A stretch of 64,000 nucleotides of DNA from Gamsiella multidivaricata (GCF_025024155.1 NW_026251798.1:62001-126000); one strand, 5' to 3'. Positions 36,316 through 48,991 are shown, counted from the stretch's first letter. The notes: generated from the sequence alone by a model not told the origin. Numbers and translations are program-made.

Positions 36316-36803
36316 AAAAAAGAAGGGTTTATGATATGTTTATTCACCATTCTTTCCATTCTCCCTACAACTGATATTCTTACCCTGATCATAATACAAC
36401 AATACCAAGGGAACCTTTCTCCTCCCCTTCCCTCCAGCGAAGATAACAAATCTACTATCACATTTTTCTTGTACGACATCTAGTCTTGCCCATTCTAATA
36501 AAAGCAGCCAGCCGAGTGCAATCGATGGTGCGTGAAGTCGAAGTCGATCCGATATCAAATTTTGGTGGCAACCTCCTATTTGAATGCAAAGAATATCATG
36601 TTCAATTGGGTCAATCCTGTCTGGCCAAGGCACTGGTGAATGAAAATACAATTCTGCGTTCTAAAGACGGATGTAGGAGGGGGTCTAATTTATTTCTGTT
36701 TTCTATCGCACGCCGTACATCGCCTTATCGGCTCTTCCATGCTATGCCATGAAACTCATGATTGGTGATATGTTCGCCCCTTTCCTCCTGTTTTCCCTTT
36801 CCT
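36316..36803. other. Convergent intergenic region
   Basis: This lies between the ends of the ADF-H/PH gene and the complex I subunit gene. No gene or repeat is evident. Confidence 0.5.
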
Positions 36804-37381
36804 TTAATCCTCATATCCTGATGGGGGGTTGCGAGCGCGGTTGGGCACTAGTTAAGATAAAAAGAAATGGATCCTGTTAGGATTCTAGTCCTGCGTAAGC
36901 ATTTCAAGAGTACAATGCACTGAGCCTTACAAGGATAAGTGTCAGGGATGCGAGCAGGGCTGATGTAGCCGCTGTTCTTGCGGATAGCAGGGACACCGAC
37001 AACCAGGACAGGTCCTAGTGATAGAGAATAGCATCATTTTTTTTTTTTTTTAGTATCCAGTCCGCAATGGATCATTAAAGTAAAATAATTTACTGTTGAT
37101 TTTCGTAGCCCTTACCGATGGCAGCGACAACGAAACTGACAAAGATGTATGGGTTCTTGTTGGCGGATTGTTTCTATTAGGAGCGTTGTTGCAATATGTG
37201 GATAGTGTCAAGACGTGAATAAGAGTTTGGTTTCCGATTTCTCTATTTTCTCTATTATCCAGGTTCCGTTTGAACACTGATTCCAATAGAATGCGTTTGC
37301 TGAGAAACCGACAGTATCGGGTCCTGATCCTGAGGCATTGTCCTGTTGCTAAAGCCGACCTACAAGATATTGGAAGACCAT
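36804..37381 (-). CDS. Complex I 9.5 kDa subunit (NDUFA3-like)
   Basis: This is a small accessory membrane subunit of NADH:ubiquinone oxidoreductase. Four short exons give 67 residues: 37381-37364, 37173-37116, 37014-36931 and 36847-36804. The product starts MVFQYLKQSANKNPYIF and has one hydrophobic span (FVSFVVAAIGPVLVVGVPAI). It ends with ARIPDTYPLPNRARNPPSGY and two acidic residues. The Gly-Pro-Val in the membrane span, the IPxTYP box and the GY-acidic end match the fungal NUO-9.5 family. The call rests on this pattern and on size, since such short proteins diverge fast. The gene is easily missed because no exon exceeds 84 nt. It is divergent from SNF12 with 240 bp between starts. Confidence 0.8.
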
Positions 37382-37621
37382 GGCGCGAAAAGTGGTGTGA
37401 GAGGAGAGAAAGGGAATGGGAATGGGGATGGGGATTGGATCAATTCTAATGGGATCGGAATCTCATTCCCTTTCTCTTTCCCCTCCCCTCAAATGACGTC
37501 GCCTCCTCTTACGATGATGGGAAATAAAGGGATAGAGCATTTCACTTAGACTGTCCGCCTTTTCAATTATCCTTGTCGTTTTGATCCCATACAGCAACAC
37601 TTTCTTCTGCCTTTCAGGACC

Positions 37622-39559
37622 ATGGATCCCTCAAGGAAGCGATCAACAGCGGCAGATCTGCCCTTGCTCGTTGCAAAGGCAAAGCGGAAGCGTCCCAACG
37701 ACAACCAGATCTCATCTAAGGCACGCATCTATTCATCAGTCTTACACAGCTTCGCTTTGATTGGTTCTAAACAGGATGGCGCGTTTGCCTGCTCTTACTC
37801 TGTCAGAAAGGTCACTAACCCCACTTCCGTTCTCATTTCTCCCGCTAATATAGATCGAAGCAATTGTCCCCGAGTCGAAACTGTACACGGAGCTACTGGA
37901 CTTCGAAAAGAAGCTGGATGCTACTATCATGAGGAAACGTCTGGACCTACAGGAGACACTCAACAAACCTGTTAAGGTACATCCGCAGTACTGGGCTATA
38001 GGTGCAATTTTTTGACAAAAAGAGACAACGATCGCAACTGTATGGCGCGTCATCGATGCATGAAGGTCTCCGCAACTTACAGTGGAAGCGACTATGTGTC
38101 TTTATTGGTACTCCTGTATTTAGATCAAGCGTACACTTCGCATCTTTATCTCAAACCTCTCACACGACCAGGACGCGCCAGAATCCGAGGATGATGAACC
38201 GCAGCTGGACAAGGGGCCCACACCTTCATGGACACTCAAGGTCGAAGGACGCCTCGTCGATGTACGTTTACCGTACGCATCAATTGCTCTTTATTCCTTA
38301 ATATCATCCATCTATGTCTACCCTTTTCAGCTTTATAACACGCCATTTCCATAATCCCCGGGCTTTATAGGAAGCAAACGCATCAGCGTACAAAAACAGA
38401 CAGACAAGCCGAAAGTTTTCAAGTTTCTTCAGATCAGTGATGATTGAGCTGGATCGCGACTCGAACCTGTTTCCGAACGGCAATTTTGTAGAATGGCATA
38501 AATCGCCCAACCAGGCGGATGTCGATGGATTTGAAATCAAGCGACACGGGGATGAGAACGTCAAAGTCCGGGTTATTCTTCATGTCGACAACTCTCCAGA
38601 GCGTTTCAAATTGAGCCCCGAGTTGGCGGATGTGCTGGCGATCGATGTGGAGACCCGTCCGGGAATTATGCTGGCGCTGTGGCAGTATATCAAGTTCCAT
38701 CAGCTGCAGGATCCTGAAGACAAGAGGAATATCAACTGTGACCAGAAGCTTGCAGCAGTAAGTACTACTTTACTGGGAGACCCTAGATGAGAACAGCCTT
38801 GCATTTGGGGGACGACTGACATTTTTGTATGGCATTCTTTTCGTGATCTTTATTTTTTAGTTGTTCAACCAGCCAAAGATCTCATTTCCAGCACTCCCAG
38901 AGCTGATTGGACGCTTCTTGTCGCCCCCAGATCCTATCGTGCTGGAATATACCGTCCGGATTGACAAGCCCTATCACCTCTCATCATACTGCTACGATCT
39001 GGACGTGGAAGTCGACGATCCCCTGTTCAAGAGCAAGATCTCTTCTTTGCTTTCATCCACATCCCTCAATGCGGCTACCAACAGCCTGCCGAAGCAGATT
39101 CATGCGCAAGATGAACAAATCATGCAGTACATTCAAAGCATGCACAACTCGAAAACAAAGCGCGACTTTTTACTACGGTTCGCGAACGACCCCGCAGACT
39201 TCTTGGATCGATGGGTGGCCTCTCAGAGCAGGGATTTGGAGGTCATCCTGGGCGAGTCGCATGTGAACCTGGAGGAGCAGAGACGGTCAGAGTTCTATAA
39301 TCAGCAATGGGTCAACGAGGCAGTTTTCCATTACATGACCGCCAAGAACCAGAAGAAGCTGCAGGAACTTTTGAGTGGAAACCCTCAGCCGGTCCCGAGC
39401 GCGCCTGCAGTGAACCCTCAGCAGCAGCAACAACAACAACAGCAGCAACCACAGCCAGGCATGATACCGGCAGGAGGACATCCGCCACCACATCCTCAGC
39501 AGCAACAGCAGTTCCAGCAGCAAGGCATGGCTCCTGGTCATCCTGGTGGGCGGTTTTAG
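37622..39559 (+). CDS. SNF12: SWI/SNF chromatin-remodelling subunit SNF12/SMARCD (SWIB domain)
   Basis: This is the BAF60-type subunit of SWI/SNF-class nucleosome remodellers. Exons are 37622-37810, 37854-37976, 38124-38261, 38371-38757 and 38861-39559, about 511 residues. Conserved parts are [50 protein letters not shown] and the SWIB core ([40 protein letters not shown], then [20 protein letters not shown]). The C-terminal region ends in polyglutamine (CAG/CAA repeats near 39420-39520). Exon 1 may hide an extra intron: its second half (about residues 33-63) is not family-like, but no good donor is visible. A yeast-type RSC counterpart (Rsc6) is the alternative. Confidence 0.9.
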
Positions 39560-39779
39560 ACGCGCTGCTGTCAAAGTGTGCTGTCTTTCTCAGCTGGCAT
39601 CTCCCTTTCTTTTCCCCCAATAAACCAAAGTAATATATGACAAATGTGAGGTGTATTATGCAAAATTATCGCTTTTGTATATATATATTTGAAGATGATG
39701 GTAGCGAAGGTGGATGTGATTGTGAAATAGACGTCGATGAATGATTGATGGTGAGTGCGCATATGTGCGCATGTATTCT

Positions 39780-41199
39780 CTAGCTCATTTCCTCGTCTTC
39801 GTCATCTTCGTATTCAATTTTGCCGCCTTCAGGCTCTTCTAGCTCTACTTCTGGTCCAATAACCTGAACGATGGTTTCCAACAGTTCCTGGGTATGTTGC
39901 AGTAACGGCTCGTCTGTTGACTCTGTTGCATGCCACAACTATGATAAAAAAATAATAATAATAAAGACGAGCAGATTAGATATGCCTCTAATTGTGTTCA
40001 CATACCACAAGCAGGGATCTCTTTGCCAAGCTTTCGTTTGACTACCTTTACGCATGCGTTTAATGCCTCACGAGCATTCTCCAACTGTTCCCTCCTCTCC
40101 TCCTCCGCGTTCTGTACAGACTCATCAATCTCCTCGGCCGCAATATAATTCGCCCATCCAAACAAATATAATGTATCCGGGACCTGATCGTTCTCCTCGA
40201 TCAATCCGTTCAGGACCGTGAATGCCTCGTCGTACATGGCCGTCTCCAACAACAATTTGACTAGCGCTAGACGAGTCTCGTAGTCTGGTGTGAGACCATC
40301 ATCCTCTGTCGGATCCGATCCCAACCAAAGAGCGAGTCCCTGTGCGAGTGCAGCCTTGGCCTCGTCCATACGCTGTTGACTGAGACGGACGGAGGCCAGG
40401 GTCTGATAGGTCTCTGGAGTAATGGGCTCGATTTGCATGGCTTGTGCGAGGTAGGATTCGCATTGGGACTCTGCGTCTGGCTCGAAGCTGAAGTGAAAAA
40501 CAGGGGAGGAGAGAGGGGGACAAGAAGCAACGCAGATCAGATTTGATTTCCTTGCGTCTGAAATAAAAAAAATCCCCTTTTCAGCGATCCTAAACTTGTT
40601 AACGATTCCAGTCGTTCGTTCCTTCCTCTTTCTTCCTTACCAGCAATCAGTGAGGTAGATATCGGTCATGGAGCAAAGTGCGGACGAGATTTTGCTCGAA
40701 AGTACCAGATAATCGCTTCCTTTGGTCAAATCAATTGGCATTTTGGAACGCTCTTCCATCATGAGTTTGACGCCCTGTTGAAAGTACGAGATCGCCTCCA
40801 GTTGCTCGGACATTTGACCCAGGTACATGAATTTGGTGTATCCTGTGTTTGGCTGAAGCTTCACGCATTCCAGGAAGTGCTATAGTGGCCGAAAAAAAAG
40901 CGCGTGAGAAGGATGTAGGGTGAATGACATTCTACTTGTCTCCTTGCAACAACATTGTTGTTTACCTGCTTGGCCTCGCTGAAGAGTTCCAACTCAACCT
41001 CAATCGACCCCGCGGCTTCGAGTGCATTCAGATTCTGGGGCTCCATTTGAAGTGCACGCATGACAAACTGGTGAGCGAGTTCGAACTCGAAACGGTCGAC
41101 GGCCTGGTTGGCTTGGGTGAGGAGGTCGCTGACAGTGTAGGTTAGTGCTCCAGAGCCACCGGACCGTGTTGTGACCTTTGACCGCTGGAATTTGCCCAT
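39780..41199 (-). CDS. ACL4: Assembly chaperone of ribosomal protein L4 (TPR protein)
   Basis: This dedicated chaperone binds newly made Rpl4 and escorts it to the nucleus for 60S assembly. Exons are 41199-40966, 40879-40641, 40487-40046 and 39938-39780, giving 357 residues. TPR-type helices are spaced throughout: DRFEFELAHQFVMRALQMEP, YLGQMSEQLEAISYFQQGV, LAQAMQIEPITPETYQTLAS, YDEAFTVLNGLIEENDQVPD and TLYLFGWANYIAAEE. An acidic C-terminus (EYEDDEDEEMS) fits binding of a basic client. For exon 3 I took the GTAGTC donor at 40045, because only that keeps the acidic last exon in frame (NACVK then LWHATES). A CT-rich tract sits directly upstream of the start. Confidence 0.88.
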
Positions 41200-41219
41200 A
41201 CTGTGGATATATCGTGTGT

Positions 41220-41220
<1 letters not shown>

Positions 41221-41251
<31 letters not shown>
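41221..41251. repeat. (GA)n microsatellite just upstream of ACL4
   Basis: A GA run beginning 22 bp upstream of the ACL4 start codon; read on the coding strand it is a TC tract within the probable leader. Confidence 0.85.
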
Positions 41252-41252
<1 letters not shown>

Positions 41253-41584
41253 GTCAGAGGGGAGGGGAGGCGGATGGAAGAAAGAACAATGACCGAGGAC
41301 AAGAGATGCAATTGAATGAACACGGGCTCGTTCCAGGACAAGGGCGACTCAATAAGTAAGCTTTTTTTTTTTTTTTGTAAAGCCGAAATGTGAAAACAAC
41401 CAAAGCCACCGTTCCTTTGTCGCAGAACTTCAACTCCTCCTGTGTTGTGGAAAGCGGACGCGAATGTTTCGACAACACCGCTTTTGCTGATGAAGAGTAT
41501 CTTTAATGGTACATTGTTTCGACTATTTTACAAGAAAAATGATTGTGTGGAATTCTGGACGGAAAACGTCCTGTGAGTGCTGCT

Positions 41585-42455
41585 TCAAATAGTGAACTTC
41601 ATGCACCTATTGCAAGAAATTGATAAGAATAAAAAGGCATTTCAATAAATACACGAACAATTATTTTCATCCGCAGCATACCCCCACCCCAGAGACGTAC
41701 CTGGTGTCTTCGTGAGTTTTCAAACACTTGAGATCGCAGTACCGCATTCCGCAACGGCTGCATCGATAAATACCCTTCCATCCGCACACTGAACAAAACT
41801 GTCGGGACGGGTACCGACTAGTTCCCATGGCCGCAGTGACATACGTCGGTACCGGACTCTGGCTATTAAATAGTCCTGATTCTTCTAGCAGCTGATTCAG
41901 CGGCTTCCGAGGCAGCACAGGTTTTCTATGACCGAGCATTGACGCCGGCGTCCCGCTGTTCATATTGCCATTCATATGTGGAGCATTGTTTCCTGATGCA
42001 TGACTGCTGGATTGGTTCTTTTTGGATCGACTTCCTGAGAGCGGTCCCGAGGTTTTAGGACTCAATGCGACTGCGCCTGGTCCAACTGTCCCGACAATAC
42101 CACCGACAATAGATCCTACTGCTGGACTGAGTGGTGGTAGAAGACCCAGGGGATCTAGATTGGTGTGAGTCAAAGAAATGGGGCCCTGTGCAGTGGCGGC
42201 AGCGGCGGCAGTGGCGATTATAGCCTCGTATTCGTTTAGAGCTACATAGTTGTCGCGCTCGAGAGAGTCGAGGTGGTGTCTGAGCTGACGCTTCCGTGCT
42301 TCACCGTCTAGCACCTTGGGTACTATAGTTCAGAGATGCATTGGGTAAGTATATACTGTAAGAGATCCTGCGGTCGGATCAGTCCAAGTCGATCGATGCA
42401 GCGATGGGATGATGCACACACCTGCTTTGGCACCGCGGTCTGGTTTTCTTGACAT
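41585..42455 (-). CDS. VPS71: HIT-type zinc finger protein, SWR1 complex subunit (ZNHIT1)
   Basis: This is a subunit of the SWR1 remodeller that deposits histone H2A.Z. Exons are 42455-42422, 42322-41701 and 41606-41585, giving 225 residues. The N-terminus reads VLDGEARKRQLRHHLDSLER and the linker is long and low in complexity. The zf-HIT motif is intact: FCSVCGWKGIYRCSRCGMRY, then CDLKCLKTHEDTRC. The last exon supplies only RCMKFTI, including the final Cys, as in ZNHIT1. The LPRKPLNQLLEES segment before the finger is typical of the family. Confidence 0.92.
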
Positions 42456-42715
42456 GAATGCGGGACGTCTTTTTGTTGGTGGTGAGAGGCGTGTAGATCA
42501 CTTTAAGAAAGCGAGGCATAGGAATGAAAATAAGTTCCCACAGGGCCAGTTGAAACAAATAAGCGCAGCCTATGAGCCTACGGAATGGTGAAAAAGGTGG
42601 GCGGTTGCGACCAAGTGGCGGATCCAATCGCCTTGCAGCCTTAAACGTAAGTTCCCCTCTCTCTTTCTCTGCTCCTCATCTTTTCCTCTCACGCTGTCCA
42701 CCATCAACCTCCACC

Positions 42716-44144
42716 ATGGCTCCATCTCTCATGAAGGTCTTCACCTCAACCTTGTGCACCACTATGCACACGCCGCAATACGAGTTCCTCTCCGGCGCAG
42801 AAACCCAGTATTATGGTAAACCACCAAAACTGCTTTTTCCCCTGAAAATCCATTTTCTCTTACGTGTACGTAGCCCAATGCCAGCTCAGCGACTGAAATT
42901 GCACCTCCTGCTATAGAGAGTCCCCAGCGTCGCGAAGCGATCCTCCAATATCTCGAATCCCACCCGGAGTCATTCGAGATCACAGAAAAGACCAACGATT
43001 ATGGCTACGAACCCATCAAACGCGTCCACAGGCAAGACTTTCTAGATTATCTCGAGCACGCGTACGAGGAATGGATCCAGGAAGGCGGTCATCCGAACGG
43101 CGTCTTGCCTGCGACAATTCCTCACTACAAAGTTGCGCGTCTTGGAAAACAGAAGACGTCCAATTGTCTCGCGAAATCTGGAGAGTACTGCTTCGACCTC
43201 TCCGCTGTGATCACCAAAGGTACGGGCGATGGTCAAATGGTCAAATATGCACGGACAGCTTGTTCCCTCTAACGTATATTATGCATTTGCTTTATAGATA
43301 CATTCAGGGCAGCTTGGAACGCTGCGCAGGTGACTCTGACAGCGACCGAGGAGCTCGTGCAAGTCGGTGACGAGTTCGAGAAGAGCCTCGCCACTGGAAC
43401 AGTATCCCGCAGTAATCCTCCTGGACTGTACGCGCTGGTGCGTCCTCCTGGGCACCATGCTCAATCGGACGTCTGCGGGGGTTACTGTTTCATGAACAAT
43501 GTTGCCATTGCTACACAATGGTTGATCGATCAGCCTGGTTTGAGGGGCAAAGATGGTGGACCTAAGAAAATTGCCATCCTTGATATCGACTTTCACCAGT
43601 AAGTCCGCAAAAAGTCATGAGAAATGGGTCTTATAAAGATATTTATAATTGCTTTTTTTCCTGACGCGTGCTATTTGGTTCAATCTTATATATTTATATA
43701 TTTGTTAGTGGAAATGGCACGCAAGAGATCTTCTACACCACCTCAAACCCCCTCTACACATCACTTCATACTCAGGATGATTACCCATACTTCACCGGAT
43801 CAGCACTCGAGAAGGGTGAGGGCGAAGGCCTGGGCTTCAACATTAACATTCCCCTACCGCAATCGACCACTGACGACGAGTATCTGGAGACGCTCCAGTC
43901 GTTGATTCAGCAACATGTTATACCATACAATGCTGATTACATTATTGTATCCCTTGGAGTCGATACCTACAAGGACGATCCTATCGCCGGATTCTTGGTC
44001 ACTTCTGAGGTCTACCCGAGAATCGGACGGGCCCTTCGTGAAATTGGATTACCGACATTGTTTGTCCAGGAAGGAGGATACTGCATCGAAAAGCTGGGAG
44101 TGAATGTTGGAGGCATCCTTCGCGGCTTCTTGGGTCAGATGTAG
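42716..44144 (+). CDS. Histone deacetylase-like acetylpolyamine amidohydrolase
   Basis: This is a zinc-dependent deacetylase of the arginase/deacetylase fold, closest by eye to bacterial acetylpolyamine amidohydrolases and class IIb HDACs. Exons are 42716-42815, 42917-43219, 43298-43598 and 43709-44144, giving 379 residues. Active-site motifs are complete: RPPGHHAQSDVCGGYCF (paired His), ILDIDFHHGNGTQEIFY (zinc Asp and His), SLGVDTYKDDPIAGF (zinc Asp) and QEGGYCIEKLGVN with the catalytic Tyr in GGY. The N-terminus MKVFTSTLCTTMHTPQYEF followed by YESPQRREAIL matches the APAH start. No nuclear signal is obvious, so a polyamine or small acetyl substrate is as likely as histone. It is divergent from VPS71 (260 bp). 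Confidence 0.9.
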
Positions 44145-44236
44145 TATGGAAAAGGGTCCAATATGGTTTTTGAATGCTACAGAAATAAAGCGCTTTATGT
44201 GTATTTATTATAGTCATATGTGCTTCTTCGAGCAAC

Positions 44237-47200
44237 CTAATTGCTGCGCTGCTGCTGCCGAAGAAGGTCCAGTAGCTCCTCATGCTTTTTGTCAGCCTCC
44301 TGTTGCAACCGCTTCAGACTAGTCTGAAACTCCTCTTCCATTCTCTCTAAGCGTCGTTCAATATCCTCTGTTCTTTCTGATGTCGCTGTGGCCGCCAATG
44401 TCGTAGGCGCTGCCCTATCGAAGAGTTTCACCAGATTTGGTTCCTTATTAGAAGTCGATGACAGCGATGTAGTCGTCATCGTTGTTGTAGGAGTGATAGG
44501 AGCGATAGGCACCGGTTTAGAGTTCCCGAAGTATTTATCGTGGTACTTTTGGACCTCTTTAGCCGTTGTCGTGTAGTAAATAACGCTTGGGAACCAGTGA
44601 TGCGTTCTTCGGAAGCCTACCATGGCGAGAAATAAAGGGGAGGGTATGGTCAGGCAGTAGAAATATGAATGATGGAAACTGGTTTTTCGCCGTTTGTATT
44701 TTTCATTCCGTTCTGCTTACCTGGGACATGAAAGGACATGTTCTCGGCTTTCTCCGCATAATGAAACCGGTTCTCATACCATGTGAGGCGCCAGCTGTCG
44801 TCACCTGTGTTGAAGGCAACGTTGATCAGGGCAATCAAGACGTTCAGCATTAAAATAACGGTCAGGAAGAAGTAGATGGCCATCATGATGTGGAAGGCCG
44901 TGTCGTCCGACGCAAACTTGTCGCTCACAGGATCCAGGCGTCCGCCCATGAAGAAGTAGGTCGCCGACAGCGCTTTTGCAAACGGACGTGGGAAATCGGC
45001 CGCTTGGGTGCTGTCGCCTGGCGAAGCGTTGGCCCATAAGAGATGCACGAACGCGTGCGTAAATGCAAAGATAGAGGCCGCAAAGATAATGAAGAAAACC
45101 TTAATCTTCTTCACAACACTCAGAATGATGGTGACAATGTTGCACACACTCTTGATCACTCGCAGTTCGAACAGCTATGAGAAACGAATAAAGAGAAGAA
45201 AGGGCGATATCCCTGTTAGAATCCAAATGAAAAACGTCAATAGAGAACCACAAGTAGCGCCTCCCTTACCAGATGCAAGTAGATCACCAGGATGGTGAAA
45301 CTGAATGCCCTGGAGTTACTCGATGCACTCTCTAGCGCATTTTCAGCCAGCTGAATTACACTGGACGCGAGTGGAAGAACGAAGACGCCTATGTCCACGT
45401 AGTTATAGGGGGAGGTGATATATTCCATAGGGCTCATCATGAATTGCAGGAACTCGAGCCAGATGAACACGGACGCGACGACAATGATGGCGATAAATGC
45501 GCCCTGGAGTTGGTAATCTTTTTGATACACTTGAAACATCGTCGTAATCAGCACTAGGAGGTAATACATGCACTGGAATACGAAGCGGGCGACCCAGTAC
45601 CACCCCGCAAACGTGTTCCTGTATGGATAGAAATATGCGCGCGTTAAATAGAGAAAATAACAGCCACTTCGTATAGCATTCATAACGCGTCGTGGATTTA
45701 CCGAGATGATATGGCACACACTTACCATTTGTACTCAAGGAGAGCCGCAATCGCTGGGTTGTCTAAGAACTCGGGCATGAAGGCGTGTGGACGGACATAG
45801 CGATATCCTTTCGGCTTGGCCTTCCAGAACAACATGGCTGCCAAAGACTTCCACCAGATCGTCTTATCGCCCATCTTGACCTTTGCTGTCTCTATCGCCC
45901 ACAGCATATCGAACGTTGCGACATAGACCTCGCCAGTGTACTTGCTCGCATCCATTTCGTCCCAGCTTGTTTTTTGCTGTGATGGAATCAGCCTTTGTGT
46001 CTGGAACACAGGCTGTGAGCACTTCTCGATGGGTATCGGTTCTGGGTTGGGGGTCAACAGGCGACGGATCGTGGGCGGAGAGCACACTAGGGAGCGGTTA
46101 ACCACGTATGTATGAGATTTCTTGCTCGTTGGTACAAAAGCCATCTTTCGCATTGCATCCAAGGCTAAATCGGGTTGCTGTTCCATCATCTCTGGAAGCG
46201 CTTCAATCACAGGAGAAAGAAAGCCAATGTCGCGCTCGTGCTTGGCTGTATTGGCACAGTAGTCGATCAAAGTCCTGGCGAGAGCGAGGTAGACCGCACG
46301 GGTTCTGGCAGCCTCGAGAACAGACGATATGGGATTAAACCTCTTGCCAATAGGCCCTCTTGGGACCCACGAGCGTTCGGGGGCATTGTATGCCAGAAGG
46401 TCCTCAAGAAAGAGACCATACCCGCTCCATTCTTCTGCTGCCTTTGATTCAAGGATCCGTTGGATGACACTATGTGATCGATCGGACGGGTCTGGGTAAC
46501 TGTTAATGTGCCGAATGGCGTACCGTAACAATGCTTTCCGGTAGCTCTCGTCGGCCTTGCTGTATAGACCAATCATGAATGGAACGCTGTTGATGCAGGC
46601 CTCGGCATGAACTGGATCCGAAAGGGTTGCTTCCGAAAGTTCGATCCAGGTACCAGCTATGGCAGCGTTACCAAAGCAACCTTCTCCGTCATTGAAATGA
46701 ACAGTCTGACCGTGGCAGCAGACGTTCGCTTCCGGCATTCGGTCATACACGAGTGATGTCTCCTCCTCGAGAGGAATTGACTTCATGAGTAGGAGCTCGC
46801 AAGCCGAATTCTGCGGGTCGGTCGGCAGCTTCCACAGCTGAAGGTAGAACCCGCCCTCGATGATGAACCGTGTCCTGCATGGGAGAAAATACGCAGCGCT
46901 CTGCTCGCCGTATCTACCGTAATGGAAAATTTTTTGAATAACGCGTTCATCCGTGAACGAGTCTGGATCGGTCATTGCCAGGAGCACAGCCTTAGTTGTG
47001 AGATCCATCTGTCCTTGCCAAAGTGCTGGCTGATCCAGGTACAGGTTGTCAGAGTCATAAAACTGCAGTCTGAACTGCAGCCCGGAGGGCGAGGTACACT
47101 CCTGAGGCCGATCGTTTAGCAGCCGTCGCCCCATTTGACATTCCTCCTCGCAACGGCGCTCGACAGTACTGACGATGCTGGGATTTTTAACTCTGGCGTA

Positions 47201-48846
47201 GACTACAGATTGTTGCAATGGCTGGACTGTGATCCTAGACCCGTGGGTGAAAATGATTACGTCCGTCATGCTCGTGCGTTGCTTCTCTTCCTCGGTTTTC
47301 AGAACCGCTTGAACGACTGCCACGTCGCAATCGTTTGAACTAGGAATGAAGACGTGTCTGTTTGCCTCATTTATGTTTGATGGAGTCGTCAGTATTGCGG
47401 GACGCTCATCCAGGTATATCAGGATCTGCCGTCCTTGGTCCACAAATAGGACCTTCTTGACCGCTGAATGAAAGTTCGAGCGCTGCGGTTCCAGTGAAGT
47501 CTGCGAGTGTAACATATGAATATACGCATGGGCACCCTCTGTAACAACTGCCATAGCTCCGTCGGGCGAAAAGGCAACGTGACTCTCATCATCCGCCAAG
47601 TCTCGTATGAAATCCGAGACGTGTTCTCCGGTCTGCAGATTGAATACCGTAAACACCATGGCTGTCCTCCACGCACATAGCGGGCCTTGTAAACTCTCGA
47701 CCAGTGTCTTGGCGCTTCTATGCATCATCTCAAGACATTTCTTCGCGTCTGTCTGCTGATATTCCTGACCTCCCTCATTGATTTCGGCAGAGACGGAACC
47801 TGGCAACGGAACGGGATCAGGCGGCAACGTCAAGTCTAGACGAAAGAGCCGGGACCATCTCCTCCGCGTGCTGTAGACCGAGACTGCGTAGCCATCACAG
47901 GCAACAAAGACCTCCTCTCTTTTATCCTGATTATCCAAGAAATGGAATTTGCCATACCCGGCAAAACCTTGAAGCGCTGGATCAACGCAGGCAGTCGTAG
48001 ACGAAATCAAGGAGCCCTGGAAAGCGGCCTGGATGGCGTGGTCCTTTTTTTGTCTTTGCTTCTCCTGAAGTGGCTCCAGTGCTGGTACAAAAGTAGTGGA
48101 ATACTCCAGTAATTGGAATCCGGGAACATCGGGGAAAAGTTTTCTGTCGAGGGTAGCCGATGGGAAAATTGCGATCCTTGAGACGTCGTGAGAAAGTGCA
48201 ATTTCAAGAGGTGGTGCATTGCCGGCGTTATCTCTTGAGATGGTGAAATCAGCTGTTGCACAAGGAACGCGATGGACCTCGGGGTCGGATGCAAGGGAAT
48301 TGTTCAGCCTCCAGAGGTCGATATGAGCCTGGGTCTCAGTGAAAGAGAGAGTCGCGACATGAGTACCGTCTCCATTGACTTGGGACGCTGCGATGCGAGC
48401 AGGTCTCGGCGCTTCACTAGATGGATTTGTGGGGTCATTATGACAGACGTCGATAGTTTGTAGGCTCTCTGCTGACCCTTTCAAGATAATGATATCTGGA
48501 AGGAGTGGCATACAAAGGTGATTATAGATTTTAGATATAGTACTTTGCCCTGAACAGGGGCGTTCTGTCCCTTATCCTTCATGCATCAATCATCACCTTC
48601 ATGCTGCTTATCTGTGGATTCACAAAGGGCTGGATGGAGTTCGACGTGATGGACCTCCAGGTAGGACTCCTGGATCTGTACCTCGGTCCAGTCTTTGTCC
48701 TGTGCATAGCACTGTATGCGCAAGCGTAGCTCCTCAGAAAGGCCATCGATCCAGACTTGCATAGGCGCTCTGACCCGAACGATGCTAGTATTTGCTTCCT
48801 CTTGATGCTTCTTGATCGCCTCGATTTCAGTAATAGAGATCTCCAT
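44237..48846 (-). CDS. Large ion-transport (TRP-like) channel with propeller-like N-terminus
   Basis: This is a membrane protein of about 1400 residues. Exons are 48846-48597, 48495-45726, 45618-45270, 45174-44721 and 44616-44237. The first 900 residues are cytosolic; segments such as YVATLSFTETQ-type and DDESHVAFSPDGAMAVV look like degenerate WD40/beta-propeller repeats. The C-terminal part has about six hydrophobic segments (VARFVFQCMYYLLVLITTMF, GAFIAIIVVASVFIWLEFLQ, VFFIIFAASIFAFTHAFVHL, AIYFFLTVILMLNVLIALIN). A pore-loop-like GGRLDP stretch precedes the last one. It then continues NRFHYAEKAENMSFHVPGFR and ends in a coiled coil. I extend the protein upstream of the ATG at 48511 because a GTGATG/CAG intron joins TDKQHEG to DIIILKGSAESLQ in frame. 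Ion selectivity cannot be read from sequence. Confidence 0.85.
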
Positions 48847-48991
48847 GATGACATTCCTCCGATTACTATACTGGTATCAGAACGCGGTCATCCGACAGGC
48901 GTAATGATTAAACAGAGCGTAGAAATAATCAGCCAGGTGCACAATGCGGAAACAAACATGGTGACAGAGAGCAAAAGAAACAGCGCCTTAC

